64,000 nucleotides of DNA. Source: JBGAPH01 sp046349955. GTDB taxonomy: Bacteria; Planctomycetota; Planctomycetia; Pirellulales; JBGAPH01. Of the stretch, positions 17,610-28,611 are shown in pieces (positions within the stretch are counted from its first letter, which is position 1; each line of letters begins with the position of its first letter). The notes under the pieces are model-generated. The model searched no databases and was not told where the DNA came from. It worked only from the letters and a program-made list of their open reading frames with translations. The stretch is from the NCBI GenBank assembly GCA_046349955.1, contig JAXMBI010000021.1, forward strand, positions 1 through 64,000, written 5' to 3'. Position numbers and translations under genes: made by a program.

Positions 17610-20579
17610 CTACTTGAGCGTCATCAAAAACGCGAGCAAGTCGGCCGCGTCTTGGGCCGTGATGTCGCGGAGCACCAGTTCCGGCATCAGCGAGGTCCGC
17701 TGCGGCTGCATGCTCTCCACATCGCCGGCGGCCAGGCGGACCGTGTCCCCCTTGGCGTCCTTGAGCACCACGTGCTGATCTGTCTTTTCCGCCAGGAAAC
17801 CCAGCAGCACGCGGCCGTCGGTCGTCTCCACCAGGTAGGGCACGTACTCCGGCGCGATCGCCTTCGAGGGCTCGAGAATCGTTTCCAGAAGCGCTGCCCG
17901 CTCGTACTTTTTGCCGATCGTCGTCAGCTCGGGGCCGATGCGGCCGCCGAAGTTCTGCACGGCGTGGCAGCTCTTGCACTGGGCGGCCGAACTCTTCTCG
18001 AAGATCTCGGCCCCGCGGCGGTCGTCCCCCTTGAGCGCCAGGATTTCCTCGGGCTTGATCGCGGCCCCCAAGCGCACCGGCCGCTTGTCTTCCGGGATGA
18101 ACTGCTCGTAGAGGGCCCGCACCGCGGCGTCAGGGTGCTCGGCCGCCGCCGCGATCACGCGCTCGCGCACGTCATCAGGCAGTTGCTTTTGTTCGAGCAA
18201 CCGGAACGCCAGCCAGGGGCCGCCCCCGGTGCCCATCAAGCGGCGAATCCACCGTCGCCGCTCGGGCGCCGTCCGGCCGTCGTCGGTCAGAAACTGCCGC
18301 AGCGTGGTCGGATCCTGCAGTTCGATGAGCGAATCCGTCGCCAGCTCGCTGATTTCGGGGGCGCTGTCGCTCGCAAGCCCGCGCAGCCCTTCGGCCGCGC
18401 CCGTGCCGAGCAATTGGGCGTAGACGCGGAGCGCCTGTCGCCGGATTTCCAAATCGGCGGCCGAATTGGCCGCGACCGCCAACACATCGGGTCCCAGCGC
18501 GGTCAGCCCCGAGGCGGCCAGCCCGTCGAGCAGCGTCGGCTGCAGGGCCGGGTCGGCAAAGAGCTGCCGCATGCGGGCGACGAACTCCGGGTCGGCCGCG
18601 GCACTCGAATCGTTGCCTTGCAGGCCCGCGATCAACCGATCGGCGGCCTGGCGGCGCAGTTTGCCGGCGACCGTGCCGGACGTGGCGATTTCGGCGAGCG
18701 CCTGGTTCATCTCTTTGGTCTTGAGATGCGCCGACATCGTGAGCACGACTTCGGCCACGGCTTCGTCGTTGGGATGCTGGGCGCGGTCGCGCTGCAGCCG
18801 CGCAAACGCCGCGGGGGCGTCGAGCAGCGCCAGCAAGGCATAGTGATCGAGCCCAACGTCGCCGGCCGTGAGCGCGGCGAAGACCTCGGCCTCGCGCCCC
18901 TTGGCGGCGATGTAGAGGGCCTCGAGTTCGTAGCGGTCGCTCCCTTCGTAGGCCTGGGCCAGCTTCACGAGCGCGGTCAACGCCTGCGGGCCGGGGATCT
19001 TGGGAATCGCCAGCAACACCTCGCGGCGGACCTCGGGAGAAGCGTCGCCGGCGCGGGCCAGAATCGCGTCGGCATATTCGCCGCCGTGGCGGCGCAAAAT
19101 CCGCACGGCCAGGGCCCGCCAGGTCGGATCGGAGTTCTCGAGCTCGGCCGTCACGTGCTTGCGGGCATCGCCCCCCATGCGATCCAGCAGCCACAAAGCG
19201 CGGGCGCGCAAGTTGGGCTCGGAATCGCTAAGCAATTTGGCCACGGCCTCCGCCCCAGCCTGGCCCGATTCCAGCAGCTTCACACGGGCCAGATACTGCG
19301 TAGCCAGGTTCGGGCTTTTCAGGCCGGCGATCGCCGACGGCACGTCGGCATAGGGGCCCGGTTTGTCAGCGCGCGCGAGCTTCTTGCCCTTGGGTTTCAG
19401 CAGGAAGATGCGGCCGCGGTCAGGATCGTTGTAGCCGTGGCCGCCAACGCCGCCGTCGTACCAATCAGAAACGAGCAAGCTGCCGTCGGGCGCCACGCAC
19501 ACATCGTCGGGGCGGAAGTAGGCGTCCTGCTCGCTGCCGAGCACCACCTTGCTCGTGCCGCGGAAGCCAAAGCCGTTGGGCTTATGCGGGTATTGTCGCA
19601 CCTCGCGCGGCCCGGCGTCGGCATGCAGCGGCGAGTTCTTGAACTGCGAAAAGGCGTCGCCTTCGTAGTAGCAGATGCCGCAAGGAGAGCCGAAGCCGGT
19701 GACCACTGTGCCGGGCACATAGCCAGGCTGAAAGGCGCGGAAGTGCCAGCCTTCACGGAACGGCGTGCCGGGGGGAACCTTCAGGTCGAGCTGCTGACGG
19801 GGGAACGGCGGCCGGCCGAACCAACCGTAGTTGCCCCCTTCCATGATCCAACAAATCCGCACGCTCTCGTTGCCGTCGTCGTCGTTGTCGCTGCAGAACG
19901 GCTCGCCGAACGAGCTGACGCACATCTCGTACGGATTACGGAAGTTCTCGGCCACCTTTTCGAGCTTCGTGCCGTCGAGCTCGCCACGGAGCATGGCGCC
20001 ATAGCGGAACTTGATGTGCGAGCCGTCTTTGCCGGTCACGTCGAAGCCGGTGTCGCCGTGGGCCATCCACCACTTGTGGTCGGGTCCCAGAACGATGCTG
20101 TGGGCGCCGTGGTCGTGGTTGTGGCCGCCGAAGCCGGTGAGCAGCTTGGTCGGCGGGCCGTCGGCCTTGAGATCGCCGTCCTTGTCTTCGTACACCCACA
20201 GGTCGGGGCTCGTGGCCACATAGACCTTGTCGCCGGCCACGCAGACGCTCATCGGGGCGAACAGCCCCTCGGCGAACACGGTCACCTTGTCGGCCCGGCC
20301 GTCGCCGTCGGTGTCTTCGAGGACCTTGAGCTTGTCGGCCCCTGGCTCCTTGGCCCGGCCACGGTACCACTGGATCTCGGCCACCCACACTCGGCCGCGC
20401 GTGTCGACGTCGATCGCCGCCGGGTTGGTGATCAGGGGCTCGCTGGCGAACAGCGACACTTCGACCCCGTCGGCCGCCTGCAGGGCTTTCAGCTCTTCGT
20501 CGGGCGAGAGTTGGGCCCAGGCGGGGGCGGACGAGAGCAGCGGCGCGAGCAGAGCGAGAAGGACCAGCGGGGAGCGCAT
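17610..20579 (-). CDS. Secreted PVC-type beta-propeller, HEAT and cytochrome c (CxxCH) protein
   Basis: 989 residues. The start at 20577-20579 (MRSPLVLLALLAPLL) is chosen because it begins a clear signal peptide ending near APAWAQ; an upstream in-frame ATG would add 48 unlikely residues. Residues about 30-430 form a propeller-like domain (IDVDTRGRVWVAEIQWY, HNHDHGAHSIVLGPD, SDNDDDGNESVR). Residues about 440-830 are HEAT-like helices rich in AVRILRRHGGEYADAIL-type repeats. The C-terminal about 130 residues contain CKSCHAVQNFGGRIGPEL, a haem c attachment site with a downstream Met-rich region. This architecture is expanded in Planctomycetes and Verrucomicrobia and is thought to be a periplasmic dehydrogenase or redox protein acting on sugars; the substrate is unknown. 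Confidence 0.9.
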   Translation of the reverse strand: MRSPLVLLALLAPLLSSAPAWAQLSPDEELKALQAADGVEVSLFASEPLITNPAAIDVDTRGRVWVAEIQWYRGRAKEPGADKLKVLEDTDGDGRADKVTVFAEGLFAPMSVCVAGDKVYVATSPDLWVYEDKDGDLKADGPPTKLLTGFGGHNHDHGAHSIVLGPDHKWWMAHGDTGFDVTGKDGSHIKFRYGAMLRGELDGTKLEKVAENFRNPYEMCVSSFGEPFCSDNDDDGNESVRICWIMEGGNYGWFGRPPFPRQQLDLKVPPGTPFREGWHFRAFQPGYVPGTVVTGFGSPCGICYYEGDAFSQFKNSPLHADAGPREVRQYPHKPNGFGFRGTSKVVLGSEQDAYFRPDDVCVAPDGSLLVSDWYDGGVGGHGYNDPDRGRIFLLKPKGKKLARADKPGPYADVPSAIAGLKSPNLATQYLARVKLLESGQAGAEAVAKLLSDSEPNLRARALWLLDRMGGDARKHVTAELENSDPTWRALAVRILRRHGGEYADAILARAGDASPEVRREVLLAIPKIPGPQALTALVKLAQAYEGSDRYELEALYIAAKGREAEVFAALTAGDVGLDHYALLALLDAPAAFARLQRDRAQHPNDEAVAEVVLTMSAHLKTKEMNQALAEIATSGTVAGKLRRQAADRLIAGLQGNDSSAAADPEFVARMRQLFADPALQPTLLDGLAASGLTALGPDVLAVAANSAADLEIRRQALRVYAQLLGTGAAEGLRGLASDSAPEISELATDSLIELQDPTTLRQFLTDDGRTAPERRRWIRRLMGTGGGPWLAFRLLEQKQLPDDVRERVIAAAAEHPDAAVRALYEQFIPEDKRPVRLGAAIKPEEILALKGDDRRGAEIFEKSSAAQCKSCHAVQNFGGRIGPELTTIGKKYERAALLETILEPSKAIAPEYVPYLVETTDGRVLLGFLAEKTDQHVVLKDAKGDTVRLAAGDVESMQPQRTSLMPELVLRDITAQDAADLLAFLMTLK

Positions 20580-20865
20580 CGGGAGGACGTCCTGAGGGCG
20601 GGAGGTGGTCAGCCGGCGGCAGTGCGATCCCCGATCCGGGAATTTTGGCCCCGCCGCGGGGCCATTATAGTTGGCGCGTGCGACTGGCCGCAAATCGACT
20701 AGGGGCGACTCGACGACGCCCACCGTTCGAGCTCAACCCCGGTGGGTTGGTCGCGGACGAGGGAAGAGGCGGCCGCGCCGAAAACGGGGATTTTCTTGAG
20801 CGGCGGAACGCCAGGGATTAAGTTAGCAGCGCTTTCGCTGATGCCTGCTTCCTTGAGGTGCATCC

Positions 20866-23800
20866 ATGTTTCGTCTGCGCGCGATTGGGCCGCTGGGCCG
20901 AATTTCTGTGGCGATGTTTCTGGCGCTGAGCACGGGCTGGCCGCTGCTGCGGGCGGCCGATATCCAGTGGACGCTCGACGGCAACGGCGTCTGGGACGAC
21001 GCCGCGAACTGGTCGAGCAATCCGGCGCTGCCGGGGGCGGGGGACGGAGTGACGATCGACATCGGTGGCAACGCGCAGCGCGTGATCACGCATGCGAAGA
21101 ACGCCGACACGATTGCCACCCTCACCAATCTCGAATCCTTGCGCATCACCGGCGGCTCGCTCTCGGTTACCGGCGCGTTCAAGCAGGCGGTCGGAGGAGA
21201 CCTGTTTGTCAACGGCGGCGGTTCGGCGTTCACCGCACTCGGCAGTACGGCGCTCGAGGGCGCGACTCTCCTGGCGCAACAGGGCGGCAAGATCGATCTA
21301 CCGGCGACGTTGTCGTTTACTGGCCCAAGCACGTTCAACGGCCGCTTCGAGGCGGATGGCGCCGGCAGCCTCATCGATCTAGGGGCAGTGACAAGCTTCG
21401 CCGGCGGTAATGGCCGGGCGATGCAACTCTACGGCACCACCGGCGGCAAGCTCGATGTCAGCGGCATTCCCCAGATCTCCGCCGGCGCCACCGATGTGCG
21501 CGCCAACGGACTGAACAGCGTCGTCGACCTTTCGTCGCTCACGAGCTGGACGCACACGGGCGGCGACACCTCGCGCCTTTGGGCCCAGGGTGGCGGCAAG
21601 GTTCTCTCTCCCAACCTGGCGTCCATCACCGACGTCGAGATTCGCGTCGACGGCGCCGGCAGTCAGCTCGATCTCGGCAAGCTGACGAGCGTCGACCGCA
21701 CGCGCATCTCGGCGGTCAATGGCGGCCAGATCGCCTTACCCTTGGTCACGAGCTACACCGGCCCCTCGGCCTACAACAGTTTGCTCGAAGCGAACGGCGT
21801 GGGCGCCGCGCTCGATCTGTCGAAGATCACGGCGTTTGCCGGCGGCAACGGCCGCAACACGCAGGTGTTTGCCACAAGCGGCGGCAAAATCGACCTGAGC
21901 AAAGTGCCGCAGATCAGCGGCGGGGCGGTTGATCTGCGGGCGAACTTCGGCGACGCCGTGATCGACCTATCGTCCCTTACGAGCTGGACTCACACTGGCG
22001 GCGACATTTCGCGCTTCTGGGCCCAGAACAGCGGCAAGGTGCTCACGCCCAATCTGACCTCGATCGTCGACGTCGACATCCGCGTCGAAGGCGCGACGAG
22101 TCATCTCGATCTGGGCAAGCTGACGAATGTCGACCGCACCAACATTACGGCTGCCGCGGGTGGCCAGATTGCCCTGCCGCTCGTGACGAGCTACACCGGT
22201 CCCTCGATCTACAACGGCCTGCTGGCGGCCGATGGCGGCGGGAGCCTGCTCGACCTGACGAAGATCACGTCGTTTGCCGGCGGCAACGGCCGCAGCGCCC
22301 AGGTGTTCGCGACCAACGGCGGCAAGGTCGATCTCTCGAGCGTGCCGCAAATCAGCGGCGGCGCCACGGACGTGCGGGCGAACTTCGCCGGCAGCGTCGT
22401 CGATCTGTCGGCGCTCACGAGTTGGACCCACACCGGCGGAGACACCTCACGGCTCTGGGCGCAAAACGGCGGCAAAGTACTGACGCCGAATCTGACCTCG
22501 ATCGTCGATGTCGACGTTCACGTCGAAGGCGCCGGCAGTCACATCGATTTGGGCAAGCTCACCGACGTCAGCCGCGCGCCGATGTCGGCCGTGAACGGCG
22601 GGCAGATCGCCCTGCCGCTCGTGACGAGCTACACCGGTCCCACGCAGTACAACGGCCATTTCGAAGCCTTCGGCGGCGGCAGCCTGATCGATCTCACGGC
22701 GATCACCGCGTTCGCCGGCGGCAACGGCCGCAGCGCCCAGGTTTTTGCCAGCTTCGGCGGCAAGGTCGATCTGAAGAATGCGCCGGAGTTCAGCGGCGGC
22801 GCCATCGACCTGCGGGCCAACGGCGCCAATAGCGTGATCGACCTTTCGGCGCTCCAGGCTTGGACGCACACCGGCGGCGACACTTCGCGGCTTTGGGCGC
22901 AAAACGGCGGCAAAGTGCTGTCGCCCAACCTGACGTCGATCGTCGACGTCGAGATTCATGTCGAGGGCGCCGGCAGCCAAATCGACTTGGGCAAGGTGGC
23001 CGACGTCTCCCGCACTAACATCTCGGTGCTCAATGGCGGTCAGCTCGCCCTGCCGCTAGTCACAAGCTATACCGGGCCCAGCGTTTACAACGGCTTGCTC
23101 GAGTCGTTCGGCGGCGGCAGCTTGCTCGACCTGAAGACCATTACCTCGTTCACGGGGGGAGATGGCCGCAGCGCGCGGGTGTTTGCGACCAACGGCGGCA
23201 AGGTCGATTTCAGCAAGGTCGCGACGATCAACGGGGGCGCCACGGATCTGCGCTCCACCGGGGCCAGCGCCGTGCTCGACGCCTCGAGCCTCGCGAGTTG
23301 GACGCACACGGGCGGAGATCTCTCGCGGTGGTGGGTCCGGGATGGAGGGACCACGATCGTCGCACCCACGGGCATCGCCCTGAAGGGCGTCAACATGCTG
23401 GTCGACGGGGGAGGCAAGGTCCAAGGGGGCCCCGTTTCGCTCCTGACCGGCTCCACGCTCGAGACCGCGGGCGGGTTCAACGCTAGCTTGGTGAACGCCG
23501 CCGGGTCGATCTTGCCTTCGGCCCCGATTGGCCTGCTGCCGTTTGGCGCGGACTTTTCGCAACAGATCGATGGCCGGCTGCGGGTGCGCTTCGCCGGCCC
23601 GGGCGCCGGCCAGTTCGACACCATCACCGTGGCCGGCCAGGCGGCGCTGGGCGGTAGACTCGATGTGCAACTGCAGCAAAACTTCGCGAAGATGCAACTC
23701 GGCGACACGATCGAGTTGCTGACCGCCGCCTCGAGGACGGGCAACTTCGAGTTTGGCGGCGCTCTGCTGTCGAGCGACACGTTTCTCACGCCGGTCGGCG

Positions 23801-24180
23801 TAGGCAATAAAGTGCTGCTGCTCGCGGCCCTCGCGGGCGATGCCAACCTCGACGGCAAGATCGACCTCAACGACTTCGGGCTGCTCAAGAGCAACTTCGG
23901 CTCCGGCCAGCGCCTGTCTCAGGGCAACATGAACGGCGACGGCACGATCGACCTGAACGACTTTGGCATCCTCAAAGCGAACTTCGGCCGCAGCGACGGT
24001 CCGAAGTTGAGCGAGTTGGGGGCCCAAGCGGCGCCTGTGCCTGAGCCGCCGACCGGAGCGCTGCTGGCACTGGGAATGTTCGCCCTGGCGTGGCGACGTT
24101 GGCGGCCCCGCGCACCGATTCAAAGCAGCGAGTCGATAACTGCCTACGGCCTTGCAGCTTGTGGAAAGGATTGCGGTTGA
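20866..24180 (+). CDS. Large secreted repeat protein with dockerin-like domain and PEP-CTERM signal
   Basis: 1104 residues. The signal peptide is at residues 1-30 (VAMFLALSTGWPLLRA). Five 146-residue repeats follow from about residue 140, each with a (L)PLVTSYTG-type opening, FAGGNGR, an SWTHTGGD core and KVLSPNL. After a beta-rich region (residues about 870-980) comes a dockerin type I-like pair of calcium-loop motifs (GDANLDGKIDLNDFGLLK and NGDGTIDLNDFGILK). Then VPEPPTGALLALGMFALAW with RRWRPR forms a PEP-CTERM sorting signal. Unusually, 22 further residues follow the basic end. It is likely exported, processed by an exosortase elsewhere in the genome and surface-attached; adhesin or matrix role is inference. 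A Shine-Dalgarno-like TGAGGTG precedes the ATG. Confidence 0.82.
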   Translation: MFRLRAIGPLGRISVAMFLALSTGWPLLRAADIQWTLDGNGVWDDAANWSSNPALPGAGDGVTIDIGGNAQRVITHAKNADTIATLTNLESLRITGGSLSVTGAFKQAVGGDLFVNGGGSAFTALGSTALEGATLLAQQGGKIDLPATLSFTGPSTFNGRFEADGAGSLIDLGAVTSFAGGNGRAMQLYGTTGGKLDVSGIPQISAGATDVRANGLNSVVDLSSLTSWTHTGGDTSRLWAQGGGKVLSPNLASITDVEIRVDGAGSQLDLGKLTSVDRTRISAVNGGQIALPLVTSYTGPSAYNSLLEANGVGAALDLSKITAFAGGNGRNTQVFATSGGKIDLSKVPQISGGAVDLRANFGDAVIDLSSLTSWTHTGGDISRFWAQNSGKVLTPNLTSIVDVDIRVEGATSHLDLGKLTNVDRTNITAAAGGQIALPLVTSYTGPSIYNGLLAADGGGSLLDLTKITSFAGGNGRSAQVFATNGGKVDLSSVPQISGGATDVRANFAGSVVDLSALTSWTHTGGDTSRLWAQNGGKVLTPNLTSIVDVDVHVEGAGSHIDLGKLTDVSRAPMSAVNGGQIALPLVTSYTGPTQYNGHFEAFGGGSLIDLTAITAFAGGNGRSAQVFASFGGKVDLKNAPEFSGGAIDLRANGANSVIDLSALQAWTHTGGDTSRLWAQNGGKVLSPNLTSIVDVEIHVEGAGSQIDLGKVADVSRTNISVLNGGQLALPLVTSYTGPSVYNGLLESFGGGSLLDLKTITSFTGGDGRSARVFATNGGKVDFSKVATINGGATDLRSTGASAVLDASSLASWTHTGGDLSRWWVRDGGTTIVAPTGIALKGVNMLVDGGGKVQGGPVSLLTGSTLETAGGFNASLVNAAGSILPSAPIGLLPFGADFSQQIDGRLRVRFAGPGAGQFDTITVAGQAALGGRLDVQLQQNFAKMQLGDTIELLTAASRTGNFEFGGALLSSDTFLTPVGVGNKVLLLAALAGDANLDGKIDLNDFGLLKSNFGSGQRLSQGNMNGDGTIDLNDFGILKANFGRSDGPKLSELGAQAAPVPEPPTGALLALGMFALAWRRWRPRAPIQSSESITAYGLAACGKDCG
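21283..23472 (+). repeat. Five tandem 438-bp in-frame repeats
   Basis: Units begin at 21283, 21721, 22159, 22597 and 23035, exactly 438 bases (146 codons) apart, with no indels between units. The first and last are more diverged; the middle three are very similar. Confidence 0.9.
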
Positions 24181-24474
24181 CCCTGGTCACGGCCCAACTG
24201 TCGCTGCCAAGAGCAAGCTTCAGCCCCCGCTTCCCTTGCGGCGAGCTAAGCCGAACGAGCAGGCTTCGTCCTGGAAATGCATTTTTCGCGGCGTTCGCTA
24301 CCTGGCCGTGCCCGACGAGCAAGCGCCGGCAGAGGATTTGCCGTGTGGCGGTGTGATTGACGCTGCATCGCTAATTGTGCAGTCCTCCGCCGAGGATTAC
24401 GATTTCCCACTGCTCCGCGCGCAGCGCCTGCGCGGGAGTCGATGAGAACGCCTATCCCTCGCGGAGCGCCTGCC

Positions 24475-24837
24475 ATGTCCAACGCCGTCGAAATCACTGC
24501 CGCCGACAACCTGCTCGAAGTCCATCTGACCGGCAAGCTCACCCGCGAGTTCTACGAGCAGCTCGTGCCGGCAGTCGAGGCCCAGATCAAGGCCGCGGGC
24601 AAACTGCGGATTCTCGTGCTCATGCACGACTTTCACGGCTGGACCGCCGGCGCCCTCTGGGAAGACATCAAGTTCGACTTCAAGCACGGCAAGGACATCG
24701 AGCGGCTGGCGATCGTCGGCGAGTCGAAGTGGGAGCAGGGCATGGCGGCTTTCTGCAAGCCGTTCACGGGCGCCACGGTGAAGTACTTCGACCACACGCA
24801 GGTCGAGGCCGCCCGCGAATGGGTGACGGCCAGCTAA
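24475..24837 (+). CDS. SpoIIAA-like (STAS-fold) protein
   Basis: A 120-residue cytoplasmic protein starting MSNAVEITAADNLLEVHL. The pattern of short strands and helices (LTREFYEQLVPAVEAQIKA, LRILVLMHDFHGWTAGALWE, RLAIVGESKWEQGMAAFCKP, VKYFDHTQVEAAREWV) matches the SpoIIAA-like family of standalone STAS-fold proteins, whose members may bind lipids or act in stress responses. The ATG at 24475 has GGAG upstream; an earlier ATG at 24442 adds 11 residues lacking family similarity. It is 49 bases upstream of the DUF1254 gene, in the same orientation. Confidence 0.8.
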   Translation: MSNAVEITAADNLLEVHLTGKLTREFYEQLVPAVEAQIKAAGKLRILVLMHDFHGWTAGALWEDIKFDFKHGKDIERLAIVGESKWEQGMAAFCKPFTGATVKYFDHTQVEAAREWVTAS

Positions 24838-24886
24838 CGCACGCGACGACCGATCACTTTCGATTCTGCAACACGAGAACAACTCT

Positions 24887-26302
24887 ATGACCCGCCGCTG
24901 CTGCAGGGCGCTTTCTGTCATGGCCTTGCTTGCCTTCTCCCTCGCGTCTTCCGCCGCCACCTCGCACGCCGCCATGACTGCCGACGAAGCCGCCGCGATC
25001 GCCGAACGGGCCTACATCTACGGCTACCCGCTCGTGACCATGGAATTCACGCGCCGCGTAATGACCAATGCCGAGCATCCCGGAAACAGCCACGCGCCGA
25101 TGGGGCAGTTCTACAAGGCGGAGAGCTATCCCAACGCCGAGTTCCGCGACGTCACGGCGCCCAACGCCGACACGCTCTACTCGACCGCCTGGCTCGACCT
25201 GACCAAGGGGCCCTACGTATTCACCTTGCCCGACCAGGGTGACCGCTACTACCTGATGCCGATGCTCGACGCCTGGACCAACGTGTTCACCGTGCCCGGC
25301 AAGCGGACGACCGGGGACGGGGCGCAGACCTACGCCATCACCGGCCCCGGCTGGAGCGGCAAGCTGCCGGCCGGCGTCAAACAGCTCGCCGCGCCCACGA
25401 ACCTGGTTTGGATCCTCGGCCGCACCTACTGCACCGGCACGCCGGAGGACTACGCGGCGGTTCATGCCCTGCAGGCCAAGTACCAGCTCGTGCCGCTCGC
25501 CTCGTACGGCAAACCCTACACTCCGCCGCCAGGCAAAGTGGACCCGAGCGTCGACATGAAGACGCCCGTCCGCGAGCAGGTAAACCGCCTGAGCGCCCAG
25601 GACTACTTCGCCCTGCTGGCGAAGTTGATGAAGGACAATCCGCCGGCCAAGGAAGACGCCGCGATCGTGGCCGAGATGGCCAAGCTCGGCCTTGCGCCGG
25701 GCAAGCCCTTCGAGCTGGCGAAGCTCGGGCCCGAGATCGCAGAGCGCGTGAGTAAGGTTCCCGCGGAGGCGTTCGGCAAGATCATGGGCCACTTCCGCTC
25801 CGCGGGCCGGGCCGAGAACGGTTGGGTGTTCACCACACAAACAGGCCTGTACGGAACCGATTACCTGCAGCGAGCTTTGATCACGGCGATCGGCCTCGGG
25901 GCCAATCGCCCGCAAGACGCCGTCTACCCCACGTCCGAGGTCGACGGCCAGGGGCAGCCCTACAGCGGCGCCAACAAGTACGTGATTCACTTCGCCAAGG
26001 GACAAACGCCGCCGGCGGACGCCTTTTGGTCGATCACCATGTACAACGGCGAGTACTTCTTCGTCGAGAATCCGCTCAACAAGTACACCGTGAGCCCGCG
26101 CAACGACCTCGAGTACAATGCCGACGGCTCGCTCGACCTCTATATTCAGCGCGAAGACCCCGGGCCCGAGAAGCAGGCCAACTGGCTGCCGGCCCCCGAG
26201 GGAAAGTTCATTCTCATGCTGCGAATGTACTGGCCGCGGGAGAAGGCCCCCTCGATTCTCGACAACACTTGGAAGATTCCCCCGGTGACCAAGGTCAACT
26301 AA
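24887..26302 (+). CDS. Secreted DUF1254/DUF1214 protein
   Basis: 471 residues with a signal peptide (MALLAFSLASSAATSHA). Residues about 40-170 match DUF1254 (AYIYGYPLVTMEFTRR, then APNADTLYSTAWLDLTKGP and GDRYYLMPMLDAWTNVF). Residues about 350-465 match DUF1214 (YPTSEVDGQGQPYSGANKY, PADAFWSITMYNGEYFFVENP, NWLPAPEGKFILMLRMYWP). The pair of domains nearly always occurs together in periplasmic proteins; the biochemical role is not established. It is followed after 41 bases by a sulfatase gene in the same direction, and the two may be co-transcribed. Confidence 0.92.
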   Translation: MTRRCCRALSVMALLAFSLASSAATSHAAMTADEAAAIAERAYIYGYPLVTMEFTRRVMTNAEHPGNSHAPMGQFYKAESYPNAEFRDVTAPNADTLYSTAWLDLTKGPYVFTLPDQGDRYYLMPMLDAWTNVFTVPGKRTTGDGAQTYAITGPGWSGKLPAGVKQLAAPTNLVWILGRTYCTGTPEDYAAVHALQAKYQLVPLASYGKPYTPPPGKVDPSVDMKTPVREQVNRLSAQDYFALLAKLMKDNPPAKEDAAIVAEMAKLGLAPGKPFELAKLGPEIAERVSKVPAEAFGKIMGHFRSAGRAENGWVFTTQTGLYGTDYLQRALITAIGLGANRPQDAVYPTSEVDGQGQPYSGANKYVIHFAKGQTPPADAFWSITMYNGEYFFVENPLNKYTVSPRNDLEYNADGSLDLYIQREDPGPEKQANWLPAPEGKFILMLRMYWPREKAPSILDNTWKIPPVTKVN

Positions 26303-26343
26303 CCAGCGTTTCTTTTCCCCCTTGATGCCCAAGGCGACATCCG

Positions 26344-28155
<1,812 letters not shown>

Positions 28156-28198
28156 CGCGGTTTTGCCCGTGATCCGTCGTGAACTGGGGGAGCAATCG

Positions 28199-28558
28199 AT
28201 GGACACGGGACTGCGATCCACCTTGATCGTCATGGGACTCCTGCTGGCGGCCGGGTGCGGCCGGCCGCCAGCGGCTCAATTGAGCGTTTCCTATTTGAGC
28301 AAGAACGCCGCCGGGCAAGTTGAGTCGAGCGGCGTCTCGAGCATGACCACCGTCGGTCCGCCTGATCAACTGTCGCTGGGAATCGCGGGGAAGCAGTTCG
28401 AGATCAGAGTCGTCGAAGTGAAGAGGGACCGTGCGGTGGTCGATGTGACCGGGCTCAACGTCGGCGAGCAGCGGGTCGAAATCCCGTTTGGCGGCGACGT
28501 CGAGGTCTTTCCCGGCGGCAAGGATGTGGGCGTGCGCATCGAGGCGCAGGCCAGGTAA
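28199..28558 (+). CDS. Small lipoprotein, unknown function
   Basis: 119 residues. The N-terminus STLIVMGLLLAAGCG is a lipoprotein signal with lipobox LAAGC and Cys near residue 20. The mature part is mainly beta-type (LSVSYLSKNAAGQVESSG, IRVVEVKRDRAVVDVTG). I recognise no family. It starts 43 bases behind the sulfatase stop in the same direction, so co-expression is plausible. The ATG at 28199 is chosen because it starts the lipoprotein signal. Confidence 0.65.
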   Translation: MDTGLRSTLIVMGLLLAAGCGRPPAAQLSVSYLSKNAAGQVESSGVSSMTTVGPPDQLSLGIAGKQFEIRVVEVKRDRAVVDVTGLNVGEQRVEIPFGGDVEVFPGGKDVGVRIEAQAR

Positions 28559-28611
28559 CGCATTTGACGGCCCGCGTCATTCCGTGGTCGGCAGATTTCG
28601 CCTGCTGGCGC

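Noticed and set aside
17409..20702. Plus-strand open frame of 1097 codons opposite the CxxCH protein
   Set aside because: The minus strand encodes a full-length recognisable protein with signal peptide and haem site; the plus frame has no domain.
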